This document shows positions 10,373 to 22,110 of a stretch of 64,000 nucleotides of DNA, in pieces. The first letter of the stretch is position 1; each line of letters begins with the position of its first letter. The notes beneath the pieces were generated by a model. The model worked only from the letters and a program-made list of their open reading frames with translations, was not told the DNA's origin and searched no databases. Both the position numbers and the translations under genes were made by a program. Origin of the DNA: Mortierella alpina (taxonomy: Eukaryota > Mortierellomycota > Mortierellomycetes > Mortierellales > Mortierellaceae); contig JANATF010000014.1 of NCBI GenBank assembly GCA_029449245.1, positions 686,501 through 750,500 of the forward strand. Direction: 5' to 3'.

Positions 10373-13224
10373 TTAAGGCGACGAGACAAGAGTTCGATCT
10401 CCTCTTGGCTTCAATCGTATTGAGAATCGAGACTTTGTCGGCGGCGAGCACGCGGCGTGGATGCCTACAGCACCCGCGTTGCTGCTGCTGCTGCTGCTGT
10501 TGTTATTGTTATTGTTGTTGCTGTTGATCGCGATCGCCGCCTCGAGCGCCACCATGGTCCCTGAAGCGGACGCAGATGTTGACGCTGCTGTTCTTGATAT
10601 GAGGGATCCGCTTCCGCTGGATGACCTAGGCCTAGTGGTCCGAGGTCCACTCATGCGGCAGTTGATGTTGCTGGGTGCTACTTCCACATTGGGCACAGCC
10701 GAGACAGACACCAGCCCAGACCCAGCAGACGCAGGTGATCCTACTCGAGACAGCGGTGGTGGTGGCGACCCAAGCATCGTGTCCGTACCATTCAACGATC
10801 CCGAGGACGACTCTGATTTCGTGTGTCTCCTTGAACACTGACTTGCGGTTTTGCAGGGCAAGACGGCGACGACGGCGGGCCGAAGAGGCGCTGTGACCAG
10901 ACGTGGTCCAAACAGCAACTTGATTCGCTCTCGCTCCGTGTTCCAATGCGGCATACAGAGGATATATTCCAATGGAACCAAGGCATTGTTCTTTTCGATG
11001 ATCTTTCCACGTTTGAACGATGCTTCAAAGTAAGGTCCCTCACAGAAACTGCAGGGCTGTGAGGTCTTGAGGTAAGTTCTCAGATGCTCTGGTAATATAT
11101 TAGGCACCGCCACTCGTTGCCGCACCACGACTCTGGCGGCCAGTTCCAGCAGTGTCGGGGGCGAATGGAGAGACGAATGCACCAACCTCTGTAGCAAAGG
11201 GCAGTTGTCGAGGCGGAGTCGTCGAAGATATTGCAAATGTCCAATTTCAGCGGGCAGGATGGTGATGGGGTTGTTTTCCAGGTTCAAATGGGCCAAGCCC
11301 TTAATCTTGCCTATCTGAGCTGGGATCCGCTCCAGACGATTGTTATCCAACTGAAGCGAGGTGAGCTTGGAAAGCTCGCCAATGGCAGAAGGGACGACTT
11401 CTAAAAAGTTGTGGGACAGTCTGAGATCGACGAGCTTGGTGAGGTAACGGATCGACTCTGGCAGGGACGTGAGGCTGTTCTTGGAGAGATCCAACAACGT
11501 CAGATTGCGAAGGAAGCCAATTTCGGTCGGGACACTGCTCAAGTCGTTACAACAGCTAGAAAGATGGGGGGGGGGGGAAGTAACTCGCTCGTATGAGTAC
11601 TATGTGTGGGTTGACATGACCGCCACCCAGCCGTTGAACTAGCGAGAGAAACACAAGACCCGACTTACATTTGCAGACCGGTGGCAGAGGAGAGGAGGCG
11701 AATGTTGCACGAAAGCTTAACGATGCCAAAGGAGCAGAGACCAATGTGGGTGAGACTGGGAAGGTCCGAGAAGGGGATCGGGCTCAGGTGGGCCACGTCG
11801 TCATCCACGCTTAATGCCAACGAATAGTCCAAGAGTGAGTGCCCCGAGTACGACAGCGTGGCGCTCGACCGTCTCTTGCCTTTGCTTTTCCTCAGTCTCA
11901 TGATCCGTCCGAACCCTTCGTACTCGTCCTCAGTATCAGCGTCAATGTCCTCGCCGAGGCCCTCGTCATCAGAGTCGCGCGGGGCCCTATAGCCATCAAA
12001 AAACCCGCCCGGGATGTGAGCACCAGCCCCATGGTGGTCGTAGTCTGCCCTGGGCTCTATGTCTTGGCTGCCAGAGTAATGCCTCACATTGTACCGTCTC
12101 GGGGTTGAATGGATGCAGTGCAGATCAGGGACACTGTGATGATAGGTCGGTTCATCCGTAAACGAGTCGAACGGCACATGCACAGGCAGATCCTCAGGAA
12201 CTTCGGCGATGCCCAGCGCTGCAATAAGATCCATTTTACGGTCGCCCCGTTTGATGATTCCTTCGCATTCACTATCATCGGTCAATGTCTGCTCCGTTGT
12301 CTCCCGGTGTCGCTGGGGATGTTGCCTGCTCCTACTCGTGGACGGCTGGGTATTGGCGACGGGTGCAGAAGGAAGCTTGTGGCGATTGAAAGGCTGATTA
12401 TCACGGTCGGGGGGTGTAAAGGATGGTGCTAGAGAGGCCGGGTCAGGAGTAGTTCCAGTTATGGCGGTGGAGCTCGTGGTGGCAGATGCGGTCGGCGGGC
12501 TCGGCAGCATCTCCTCTGACGCGTCCTGGCGAGCTAGTATTTCGGCTGACGCAAAGTGGCGAGAGCCCGGGCCTGTGCTTGACAAAGGGAGTGTTGCAGC
12601 CGTTTCAGGATCCGCCAAACAAACAGCAACGGCATGCAGACATCCATGGCCCTCAGACGACCGCTCCAAGGAATCAAGAGTTGTGGACCTCGAATGCGGT
12701 AGGCAACTGTCGTGTCCAGAATCTGAATCTACAGCAGTAGCAGCTGTTCCCGAGTCGGCTCCTGCTCCTCTCCTCGACTGTGCTGAAACATCCGTAGCAT
12801 CCTGGCCATTCATCATCGCATGATCCAGTTCCTGGTCCTGACCAACAGCATGCCAACGCAGCTGGAGTTGTGGGCCTTCATTCAGAATGGAACTGAGGGA
12901 CACGATCTCGGCATGGTCAGAGTCGTCTTCTCCAGTGCCGAGGGCGAGGGATTGCGAAGAGGAAAACGGCGCTGTTGGCAGGAAAGCAGCAGCGCGCTCT
13001 CCGTTGGCGCTGGTGAATCCATCCTCAGCCAGGCGATGGGAGGCGAGAGGGGCGATCGCAGTGGTCGATTCAGATCCCTTGATAAGTAGCAGGCGGTGGG
13101 CGAGTCGCTGTCGTCGTGAGGCCAGGGAGGAGGAAGCCAAGGTGCTGCAGGAATGCTCCTCCCTGCGGGTGTGCGTGTAACCAAAGGGCAGCTTGGCATG
13201 CTCGCGCGAGACGCCTGCGCCCAT
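10373..13224 (-). CDS. Leucine-rich-repeat protein with N-myristoylation-type start
   Basis: Two exons, 13224-11669 and 11555-10373, join to about 912 residues. The protein starts MGAGVSREH, a good N-myristoylation context (Gly2, Ser6). About 480 residues of Ser/Pro/Thr-rich, probably disordered sequence follow. Then comes an array of five or six 23-residue LRRs (for example LTLLDLSKNSLTSLPESI and LTSLQLDNNRLERIPAQIG), entered exactly at the exon junction. After the LRRs a conserved Cys block occurs (QPCSFCEGPYFEASFKRGK, then LCMPHWNTERERIKLLFGPR) that I recall from uncharacterised fungal LRR proteins. The C-terminus has Asn7 and Ser6 runs coded by trinucleotide repeats. A membrane-associated scaffold is a reasonable guess; no enzymatic domain is visible. 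It converges with DPP5, 239 bp between stops. Confidence 0.88.
10485..10527 (-). repeat. Trinucleotide repeats coding Asn and Ser runs in the LRR protein
   Basis: (GCTGCTGCT)/(GTTATTGTT) type repeats on the plus strand encode a Ser run next to an Asn run near the C-terminus of the LRR protein. No effect on the LRR fold is expected. Confidence 0.7.
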
Positions 13225-15034
13225 GGTGTGGTTGCGGTAAGGGAGGTGTGTTCACTTTTGTTGGAGTCTCTTTTGTTGGTGCTGTACACAATGTGAGTGC
13301 ATGCATCCAAAGTGAATGGGAAGGACAAACAACGGCCGGATGTCGAGACTACAATGACCAGCAGTCAGAGCAGCAGCCGAAGAAGAAGAGGAGGAGCAAC
13401 AATGAATTCAAACAAGAGCGAGAGAAGAAGAGACGAAGAAGAGACAGAGAAGTGGAGAAACAAGAAGCCAGCACAAGTATGCTTAGGACAGACTCGGAGA
13501 TTTTGACCAGGGACAAAAACCTCGCCAAATGAACCGTACCAAAGCAGGGAGTGCTGTCCCAAAACATGCACTGTTCGTGGTGTTCTCTCCTCGACCTGCT
13601 CTAGGCGAGAGCGTCGAGGGGTTTGTTATCCCTCGCAAGCAAGGAAAACAATGAGCTGGATGGTGAGCCAAAAAAAGGGAGTCAACAGGGAACGACTGAA
13701 GTGGTGACCACATGCGATGTACTGCACAAGAAGCTATTACCATCAAGGAGGTCGAGGGGGTTGCGATATCATTAGCGACGTGAACCTGGAAATGGACTCT
13801 GGCCCATGGCGCCGGTATCGACCCGGTATTTCTTTTTCATCGACCCACGGGGGCCGAAGGTCAATAGACTGCAAGCACGTATATTATTTATAGCGGTGTC
13901 TGCGGATGATTCGATGGCCCCGCTCACAGTATCACAGTAGGTTGGTTGTGCCATCATCTCCTTCCACGCATGTAGCCTCCGTACAACCTCGGGATACAGT
14001 GAGGCAGCTGCAGATCAGAACAAACTCTTTTCAGAAATGCAGACAGGCACGCACATCTCTTTGGGCATGGCAACACCAAGGGGGCATATTTTCATGTCGA
14101 GATGTAATAAGGCACGCGGTTGCAGGAGTGTCGGTATTTTTGAATTTGGCCCACAAGAATGGGGTGACACACGATCAGGTCCAGATCTGCCAGGAGTGCG
14201 GAGCGACAACGACCAGCCACGCTGACACTGGCTACTGTACTCTGGCTGGTGTGCAAGGAACTGCCAGGGCACTGCTCGCATGAAAAGAGGCCAGGGCTGA
14301 AGAGACAAGGCATGGAGACGGGCCCGGCTGGCAGATCATGCGGTGCACAGTACGTACGCTGTACCCCAGACTGTGGGTGGGGTGGCGTGGGGTGGGGTGA
14401 GCTGAGGATGCCGCAGGCTGCTGTTTGGTGATGTTGGTGGTTTGGGTGAGATGAGCCAGGGGAATAGGGTTTTCTTTTTCTCGTACGAGACACGAGATAC
14501 CACAGGTACTCCGGCCCTGGTGGCAGACGGGCGAGTGGAGCGAGGGTGTGGGAAAGTTGCGCTTCCTTCCATAACGAGAATGTGTCTGTTGTGTGTCTGT
14601 TGCGAGTGTGTCCACGCCCGCTTGCTGCCTCAGCGAGTCCTCTGGGTTGCACCCACAGTCTGTTCACGTCTCTGGCAACGGATCACTCGCTACTCCCACA
14701 CACGGCTTCATCCTCAGTCCCCCTCAGTCTGTCTTTTGCTCTTTTCTCTCTTTCTCCCACTTTTTTTGTTCTTGTCTTTGACTTTGCCTCTTCATACTAT
14801 TGTTTTTCTTCCTCTTCTTGGTTGTGGTTCATCGCTCCTCCTCATTCCATCGCTCGTCATCTCAAGCATCCTCCATCCTGCTCCGCACAGATCTTCCTTT
14901 CCATCTAGCCCCACTCTCCACTCTTTGCTCGCATTAGAAACAACCTCCATTACAATACTTTTTTTTTGTGAATCTGCATTGTATTTTATATCCCGTTTTC
15001 TCTTTTTTGACAACTCGCCTCAACTCTTTTGCTT
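13225..15034. promoter_or_regulatory. Long divergent intergenic region between the LRR gene (-) and the SLC25 gene (+)
   Basis: About 1.8 kb. The first 300 bp are purine-rich on the plus strand, which is a pyrimidine-rich leader for the LRR gene. The last 350 bp are strongly C/T-rich on the plus strand, the leader of the carrier gene. Between them are mixed-sequence DNA and a G-run cluster at 14375-14397. The ORFs here (for example 14442-15335) are low-complexity and lack family resemblance. I found no supported gene. Confidence 0.55.
14375..14397 (+). repeat. G-run cluster, possible G-quadruplex
   Basis: Four runs of G (3, 4, 4 and 4 bases at 14375, 14379, 14389 and 14394) are separated by loops of 1, 6 and 1 bases, which satisfies the usual G3+N1-7 pattern. 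It sits about 640 bp upstream of the carrier ATG. Confidence 0.5.
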
Positions 15035-17000
15035 ATGCTCGACTGCGACGAAAGCATCGCCCTTGTACACGTACAGGATCAACAACGTAAGGCTATGCTT
15101 CTACCACGGGATACAGCCAGATCTCATACTGGACGCAGTCTGGATACCCACGGATGGTCAGCCTAGTGACCCCTTGGTTTTCACCCACTTTTGGTGCCAC
15201 TGGGATTCCACTTTTGATCTTCAGGTCAATAGAGCCCCGCCTGAAAAGTCGGCTGTGTCCATTAACCTTTCCTTACTTTTCTTTTCCGCTTTGTGGATAC
15301 AGCTAGCGGCAGCGACTGGACATCGAATTTCTTAGCGGGGACAATAGGAGGTACAGTCATCACTGCGCGCAGGACTAGAGAAAGCGATCCCATGACACAA
15401 TGTCTTCTTCACTGCTTTGAATTGAAGCTAAACTCCATTACGCCTGAAAAAAATATTTGGATTGATTTGCAGGCATTGCTGGACTATGTGTCGGACATCC
15501 TTGGGGTAAGCAATCTGATTACTCGCTGGATCTAAAGAGATCACGCCCGCGCTGTCGCTATGAATCTGAAAAAAAGCTTCTGATCACCCTCTTTTGAATC
15601 CTTGTTCAATGCAGACACCGTGAAGGTTAGACTTCAGTCCAAAGAGCTAGCAGCCAAGTATTCAGGGACATGGAACTGTTTCTCGACGATATTGAAGCAG
15701 GAGAAGGTAAGGCGCAACCACCACCACCATGATGCCACTCATTGTCATCGATTGATCCATGTGCTATGCACGCACTCCACTGTTTTGTTATTCTGTGGCC
15801 CAACGGGAACGTTGTACAGAGGGGAAGTAAAAAACAATGCGAGTTAGGAGGGCACACACTGATGAGGCGTATGCCTTTATGCTCATCTTCTTTCATCAAT
15901 CTATTAGGTGAAGGGACTATACAAAGGAATGGTAAGAAAAGCGTGGATGCGTGTATTGGGCACGCTCTCGAACTGTGAAAAAGTGCTAGCCCTAACATCC
16001 TCCTTCCACTCTTCTTTCGACTGGCCTTGAATTCTATGGGAATTTCTTCTTTGTTCAGGCCTCCCCAATGGTGAGTGAAGAAAGCGGCTGACTAGTGGTC
16101 TCCTATTGGCCAGAGGAAATGACTGATGTGACTAGAGCTGCTCTGCCAAAACTCTAAACTGCTCTCTTCAACGCAGGTCGGAGTCGCGCTAGTCAACGCG
16201 TTGCTGTTTGGCGTTTACGGGTTCTTTATGGACATCCAAATGGACAACCCTGGTGACGATCCGACATTGATGCAGATCTACCTGGCTGGCACAGGTTCAG
16301 GCATTGTTAACAGGTACAGGCTCACTGCGAAACGTGAAAAATTCATGTCGGCGGGGCGCGCTTGGCAAGTGCGAGTCTAACGTCTAAACGAACTCTTCCA
16401 TGGTGCACTCGTCCATCTAGCTTCATTAGTTGTCCAATGGAGTTGTCAAAAATTCGCCTGCAGAATCAGGATCAGGCCGCAGGAGCAAAGATCACGCCCG
16501 GCAAGCTTGGAGCCAACACGTTCTATAAGGGTCCCATGGACTGCTTTAAGCAAACATACCGCCAAGGAGGAATCCGAGCCTGTTATCGAGGATTATGGTC
16601 CACCATTCTGAGAGAAACCTCTTATGGACCGTACTTTTTGAGCTACGAGATCTTTTGCAGAGCATTGACGCCTGAGGGTCAAAGGACGCAGGATCTGTCG
16701 AGCGGAAGACTCGTGGTTGCAGGAGGATTTGCAGGCATTGCAGGGTGGTTGAGTACATACCCCACAGATGTGATCAAGACCAGGATCCAAGCACAGCACG
16801 ACTCGATCCCAAAAGCTCAACAGTTCAAGGGCGTCTGGGATTGCACCAAACATATGTATAGGGAGGAAGGGTTCCGAGTCTTTTTCAGAGGCGTCAACGC
16901 CACTGTCATCCGCGCGTTCCCCTGTAACGCGGCCACATTCCTGGTCTACTCGTTGGCTATGCGGGCCTTGATACCATCAGACGAAGTCGCCCTCGCATGA
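15035..17000 (+). CDS. Mitochondrial carrier (SLC25 family, SLC25A29/45/48-like)
   Basis: Eight exons: 15035-15086, 15303-15350, 15473-15505, 15615-15706, 15908-15931, 16059-16070, 16177-16313 and 16421-17000. They sum to 978 nt, 325 residues, the normal size of a carrier. Three repeats with the signature Px[DE]xx[KR]x[KR] are present: PWDTVKVR, PMELSKIR and PTDVIKTR. The first has Trp where Phe is usual. Each repeat is followed by the expected G-rich or aromatic helix (for example KGLYKGM and RGLWSTILRETSYGPYF). The inner mitochondrial membrane is the expected location. The PMELSKIR second signature and overall pattern fit the basic amino acid/acylcarnitine-like subgroup, but the substrate cannot be read from the sequence. 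Exons 5 and 6 are microexons of 24 and 12 nt. The start ATG and exon 2 are supported only by frame and splice sites. Confidence 0.9.
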
Positions 17001-17215
17001 GTAAGGCGACATATTGCCCCAAGATATAAACGAAAACAAAAAAAAAGCGTCTGGGACTGCTTACCATCTCTTTAATGGACAGGTGTTTTCATTTTCTTCC
17101 ATCGTCCAGCACATTCTCCGTCCGTCCCATTCTTCCTTCGCTATCCACCTTCAGTCCCTCCACTTTCCTGCGACAGTCGCCTCATATCCCTCTGACATAA
17201 CGATTCTTTTTCGAA

Positions 17216-19414
17216 ATGACGTCTCGTGTGCCTATTCGGCAGGACAGGACCTTATTCAACCCAAAGTTCGAGGGATATAAGCTCTCGTTTCTGGAAGAGT
17301 CGTGCCAGCACTTTGTGCCAGTCGGCGCGCCTGGTCCCGGTGTTGTTGTACCAAAGCTACCACCGTCGGCCAAGCTGTCTTACCGGGAGGTGCAATCCAG
17401 GATTCGCCACAACCACCTCCATCCGGGTTGGAATTCATTCAAAACTGCCAATGGCGATAACAGCTCGAATCGGGACGGCGTACTTTTTGTGGTGGACGGT
17501 GATTACACGCTGATTTCGTTGCAGTTTGACAAGGTCAGTCGATGTATTCGGCTTCAATATGGCCTCTTACGTGTTGAATGTGTATGTTTAGGACCAAGAG
17601 CTGTATGCTCACCGTTTCTTTGCCACCTCTTTGCAACCTCTTTGCATTTCCTGTAGTCAACGCACCGCTTGCGAAGCAAACGGTTGGTGCAGATACCCCC
17701 GCCGGCAACACCCATCAACTTTCACCTCGAATTTCCCTCTGTTAAACCCATCTCTCCAGATTACATTCTCGTTTCGGACGGAGCCTCTACTTTCTATCTG
17801 ATCAGACTCAGTTTCGCAGGCGTGGAGCATGAGGCAACTGTCGAGGCCTTCACAAAGTTTCAGCCAGAGGATCAGGCTTGGCAGGACAATGAAGCTATTT
17901 CGTGCGGACTGCTGGAGGCCAAGGCTTTCCCGATCATTGACAGCAGCAATGAGCAAAGCATGGAGGTCAAGTTTATTGTGCATTACACCCACAAGGAGGC
18001 GTTCTACTCGTCCGAGCCATCGCCGCACCACAAATCGGACAAGAAAACCGTCTTTGTCGTCAGCCTTTGCAGTGTTGTCTGGAATCCGATAGCGTCAAAA
18101 GCAGCAGCCTCAGCAGATGTGAGCATGGAGGTGGATGGTGCCAGCGGTAGTGGATCAAACCCAGCTGGTATCACAGTGCTGCCCAACAAAGTCATTCACT
18201 CGATAAGGGGCACTGACATCCCGTTCTATTGTGCAATCGATCCATCCAACGAAGGCTATGTTATCGGCAGCAGTACGACATACAAACCAGCGGTGGAGCC
18301 TGTGCTGGATCAAAAGAACAAGTATTTGGAGCCTGGATCAGTAGCCATGGAGCTGGATGGCACGGATGTTGGGAATGCACCCGCCTCGGAGCCACCATAC
18401 ATTTGGACCCAGACGGACACGGACGTCACGATTTGCTTTGCGTTACCGCGAGGCACCACGAAGCACGCGATTATGTGCAAGTTTTCGCTCCAGGCGCTTG
18501 AGCTCCAGGTCAATCTATCCCAGGCAGTTGATCAGATGGTTAGGACGCCTGCTCTCGACAACATGCCTCTGTTTGATATGGTGCAGGCGGATGAATGCTT
18601 TTGGACACTAGAGCCTACGAGCGGAATTCTGACGATCCATGTTGAGAAAAAGCACTCCAAAACAAGGTGGACCCAAGTCTTTGCTGAGGGTGCGGACTCT
18701 GACCCCGTGGAGGAAACACTGGATCCTTCCGTGTTTGCAGAGTATAAGAATGCTCTGGAAAAGTACACGACGGATCAAGCCCACGCAGGACCTGGTAGAG
18801 ATTCGTCCATCTTTCCATCGATTGCTCAGGATGCACAAGAAGATATTGATGAGGAAGGGGAGGAGATCAAGTTTTCATGGATTCAATCAGAGGAAGGCGC
18901 CGGGATCATTCGTGCTACCACCATTGGCACTGGCCATGACTGGATCGGTCAGGCGTTTCCGAGCTTTGAGAGCAACAGTGCCGAGGATCAGCCCTTCAGA
19001 ATACCTGCAGTATGTTTGAAGCACGACGTGGACGGTCTTGTCTACTCGATCCACCACACGCCTGGATCTACTCCATCTACATCGACGGTGCAGCAGACAG
19101 ATGGAGTGATGAGCCTTGTTCACTCCGGGACGTTTGACGCACTGGCTTTTGTGCAGGCCTCCAAAAGAGAGAAGCGGTTCGTGATGCATGATCCCCGTGG
19201 TCGGTTCGCAGTGATTGTGGAGTCGAGTCGGAATGTGTACATCTACTGGCATACAGCTGATGCCAAGCTGAAGCATGAGCGACAGACTGTCGTGGACGTG
19301 TCGAAGGGACAGCAGGTCGATATCATTGGGTGTCAGCTCATTGGTGACGGAGTTCTCGTTATCCTGATGGAAGGGAAGCATGGAGCATTGGTGCTGGAGG
19401 TAGGCCAGGTGTAG
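17216..19414 (+). CDS. NudC domain-containing protein 1 (NUDCD1) homolog
   Basis: Two exons, 17216-17533 and 17657-19414, encode 691 residues (human NUDCD1 is about 580). The first exon has the family N-terminus (LFNPKFEGYKLSFLE) and the second continues with a beta-propeller-like region. At about residues 350-435 is a CS/p23 domain (PPYIWTQTDTDVTICFALPR, then HAIMCKFSLQALELQV), followed by FDMVQADECFWTLEPTSGIL and HVEKKHSKTRW, which are typical NudC-type strands. The family acts as Hsp90 co-chaperone; NUDCD1 partners with DHX15 in animals. The gene begins 215 bp after the carrier stop on the same strand. An in-frame stop in the intron makes splicing necessary. Confidence 0.88.
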
Positions 19415-19702
19415 AGAGCTCAAGGAGACTAGGACAGCAGGGCAACCTTTTTTTTTTGTGTGGTCCTCATCCTCTCATCGAGATCCCTTGTAAATATAAT
19501 TGCAACAAGCAATGTTGATTTTGAAACAACGATGCTCATGACGAGGCGCGTGTGTCCTATACATACTCTGGGTGGACTCTTTGTGATGATGGTTGCGTTC
19601 CTGATGGGACGCTTGAATAGTTTATATGGTATCAAGACGTACAGGAAAGGAAAACAACGGGTTGATCGAGGAGCCGGTTTGCATCCAAGCTCTTCCTGCT
19701 CA

Positions 19703-20735
19703 TTATCGTCTGAGAACATCATACTTGGCTGCGATTTCAACGTCCTTGGCTAGTTTTTGTATGGGGAGGGCGATGGTTAGTCCGGACGATTCTTTTTTGC
19801 TTTCCATGTTTCTCATAGGGACTGTGCTTTGCTTTGCTCCTTCTCTTCTTACCTTACCTTTTGCTTCTGCTTCACGACGAGCTGCAGCTTCCTCACGTTG
19901 CTTGCGAATAATCGCTAGACGAGCCATATCGGCTTTCGCTTCGTCGGTCTTGCCTGCCTGGTGAAGCTTCCAGTACCTTTGTTTCGCCGCCTCCTTCTCA
20001 GCCGCTTCCCTGTGTGCGGTGTGTAATGGAGCATGGTTTCAGTTGAATAGCGGTAGTATGTTTGCAGTGACTCAAACCCCCCGAAAAAAAGAGAAGACAC
20101 ATACCTCTCTCGGCGGGACATGCCAATGGGCGTGCTCATGTCCACGGCTCTGGATCCTTTGACAGAGACGGGGGTCTGGTGGTTGGGATTGCTGGTTTCC
20201 AGGACTTCAGCAGACACGCCTTTCGAATGAGTCTTGGTCTTGCTCTGTGCGCAAAAAAAAAACAAGAAAAAAACAATTTGGTATTTTAAGAATTTTGCGA
20301 TGACTCCAAGTTACATGGCGGCAACACAACAAAGAATGATGATGATACACGCGAGCATCTTTTGCTGTGTTTTGTGGGGGAGGGGAGGCAGACTTACAAC
20401 AACTTCATCGTCTTGTTCAGATTCTGACTCTGACTCTGACTCTGATTCTGACTCTGAGGTGTGTTCTGCGGCTCTTTTCTCGGTCCCTTCGTCTTCGGAG
20501 GAGGAGGAAGAGTCGGTAGCGTCGTGCTTCTTTTCACGGTACTTTTGAAGGAGAGAGGGAAAAAAAAAAGAGGGTCAGTGAAATATTTCAGGCACGGAAA
20601 TTGAGTTTATGGGTGGAAGTGACGACTTGCTGGGTCATTTACTGCCGAGGAACTGTTGGTGTGCACGGCCTCGATGCGCCGACTGAAGGTTCTTCCTCCA
20701 CCACGCTGAGGCTTTTTGAACTTTCCTCTAGCCAT
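19703..20735 (-). CDS. PDAP1/HASPP28 (28 kDa heat- and acid-stable phosphoprotein) homolog
   Basis: Five exons, 20735-20643, 20541-20398, 20244-20105, 20009-19858 and 19749-19703, make 191 residues (human 181). The product begins [18 protein letters not shown], like the basic Gly-rich start of PDAP1. It then has an acidic SE-repeat stretch (encoded by a TCTGAC-type hexanucleotide repeat), a conserved block [20 protein letters not shown], and the highly conserved [20 protein letters not shown] followed by an Ala/Arg/Glu-rich helix. These blocks identify the family with little doubt. PDAP1 is a small, disordered, casein-kinase-2-phosphorylated protein reported to bind PDGF in animals and RNA in other work; its role in fungi is not defined. 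It converges with NUDCD1 (288 bp between stops). Confidence 0.9.
20418..20460. repeat. Hexanucleotide repeat (TCTGAC/TCTGAT) inside the PDAP1 gene
   Basis: About seven units of TCTGAC or TCTGAT on the plus strand encode alternating Ser-Glu on the minus strand in exon 2 of the PDAP1-like gene. The repeat stays in frame, so length changes would only alter the acidic tract. Confidence 0.7.
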
Positions 20736-22110
20736 GTACTGTTTTAAAGGGGAGGAGATGCTGAATGAGGACGAAGAAGAAGAAGAAGAAATAAAAAGCT
20801 CAAGACGAAATGGGCAAAGGAATGAGAAAAGTGAGAGAGGGAAAGAAGGGGCCCTTGAAGGCCGATGTATACAACGAAAACCTTCTTTTGTTTCGGAAAG
20901 CTGGGCTAAAAAAACTTGGTGACTGATTCTGAGTTGGAGTTTCTTTTCACCACCAGAGTCCTACAGCACGACACGAGCAGGGTATCGACTATCGTGCCGC
21001 AGTGTTGTGGGAAAGAGTAAGAATACATACAGTGCAGGCTGTTGTACAATAATCTCTGTTGCTCTTTTGTCTCCCTGTGCCCAGTGCGACATGTTCTTGA
21101 GCCACGGTGAGCGAACGAGCGCATATCACGTGTGGCAACACCATTGCCACATGGATGGGCGGTTTTTTTTTCTTTATTGTTGTTTGCCCTCTCTCTGCGT
21201 GTCTGCAAGCACATGAAGACGTGGAAGAGGACTGGGGTTTATCGCAAACTGCAGTGTGTCTGTGCAGCATGCCATACCTCTCTGCAGTAGGGAGCATAGG
21301 AGGGAGTGAACAACGTGCGAGCATGGAGCAATCCAGAAACATAAAGGACTCTTATGAACGGAACAAGGGAGCATAGCATGGCACGCTCACACACACACAC
21401 ACATGCGGATGGCATGCTCGGCCAGAGGACAACTGGGTTGGCAGCCCTCTCTCTCCTGCGTCCCTGTGTCCACCCACCCCATTGGGCAGAGGAGAGAGAT
21501 GGGGAGAGGGCACAGAGGCGCGTGCGATCGCGCACTAACACGCTGGTGCGTGGATCTCTGGAGTAGCATGGCATGGCATGGCATGGGCATGCGATATCGG
21601 GGGGTGTCTCTCTCCTTGTGCTTGCATTGGCAATGTCGTTTTATCAGTGTCTTGCACGCTCTTTTTTTTTTTCTTTTTTTTTTTCTCTGTTTTGTTGCTT
21701 TCCTTGCTCTCTCTCTCTATCGCTCTCGTTCTCGCTGTCTTTCTTCCTTCTCTCGCTCTCTTTCTCCTTCTCCCTTTTATCCTGACAACAGCATCCATCC
21801 CATCCCGCCCGTCCACATTCCAGTCTGCTGAGTGTGGTGCCGTCATCCCCATCTGCATCCTCCCGTCCTCCCAGCCTCCCAGCCTCCCATCCTCACTGCA
21901 CCTGCACCCGGGGAGCGCGTGCTCAAACTGCCTTGATCCGCACCCCGCCTTGTCTTCATTCCAACTTGCGTCCTGCAGCCTACCTCTCTCCCCAACGTCA
22001 AAGCGGGCCTGCCTGTTCTCCATCCACCCTTTGTCCCACACACACAACATTCCCGTACTCACACACACAATTAGCCTCCCAACACTCACTCACACCCACA
22101 CTCGCAATCC
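20736..22110. promoter_or_regulatory. Divergent intergenic region between PDAP1 (-) and the coiled-coil gene (+), with microsatellites
   Basis: The 1.4 kb contain a (CA)n run at about 21387-21402, a CATGG pentanucleotide repeat at 21566-21590, poly-T and C/T-rich stretches from 21650 to 21780, and a CA/CCA-rich leader just before 22111. ORFs on both strands are low complexity. No gene is supported. Confidence 0.55.
21566..21590. repeat. Pentanucleotide tandem repeat (CATGG)
   Basis: Four nearly perfect copies of GCATG/CATGG follow one another, then a GGGCATGCG end. It is non-coding and close to a purine/pyrimidine-rich leader. Confidence 0.7.

Noticed and set aside
13297-13532. Lys/Arg/Glu-rich ORF that looks like a nuclear basic protein
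   Set aside because: It is the purine-rich complement of the pyrimidine-rich leader of the LRR gene; composition alone explains it.
14442-15335. Plus-strand ORF of 297 codons upstream of the carrier
   Set aside because: Mostly Leu/Ser/Phe from C/T-rich leader DNA, and it overlaps the true first exons of the SLC25 gene in another frame.
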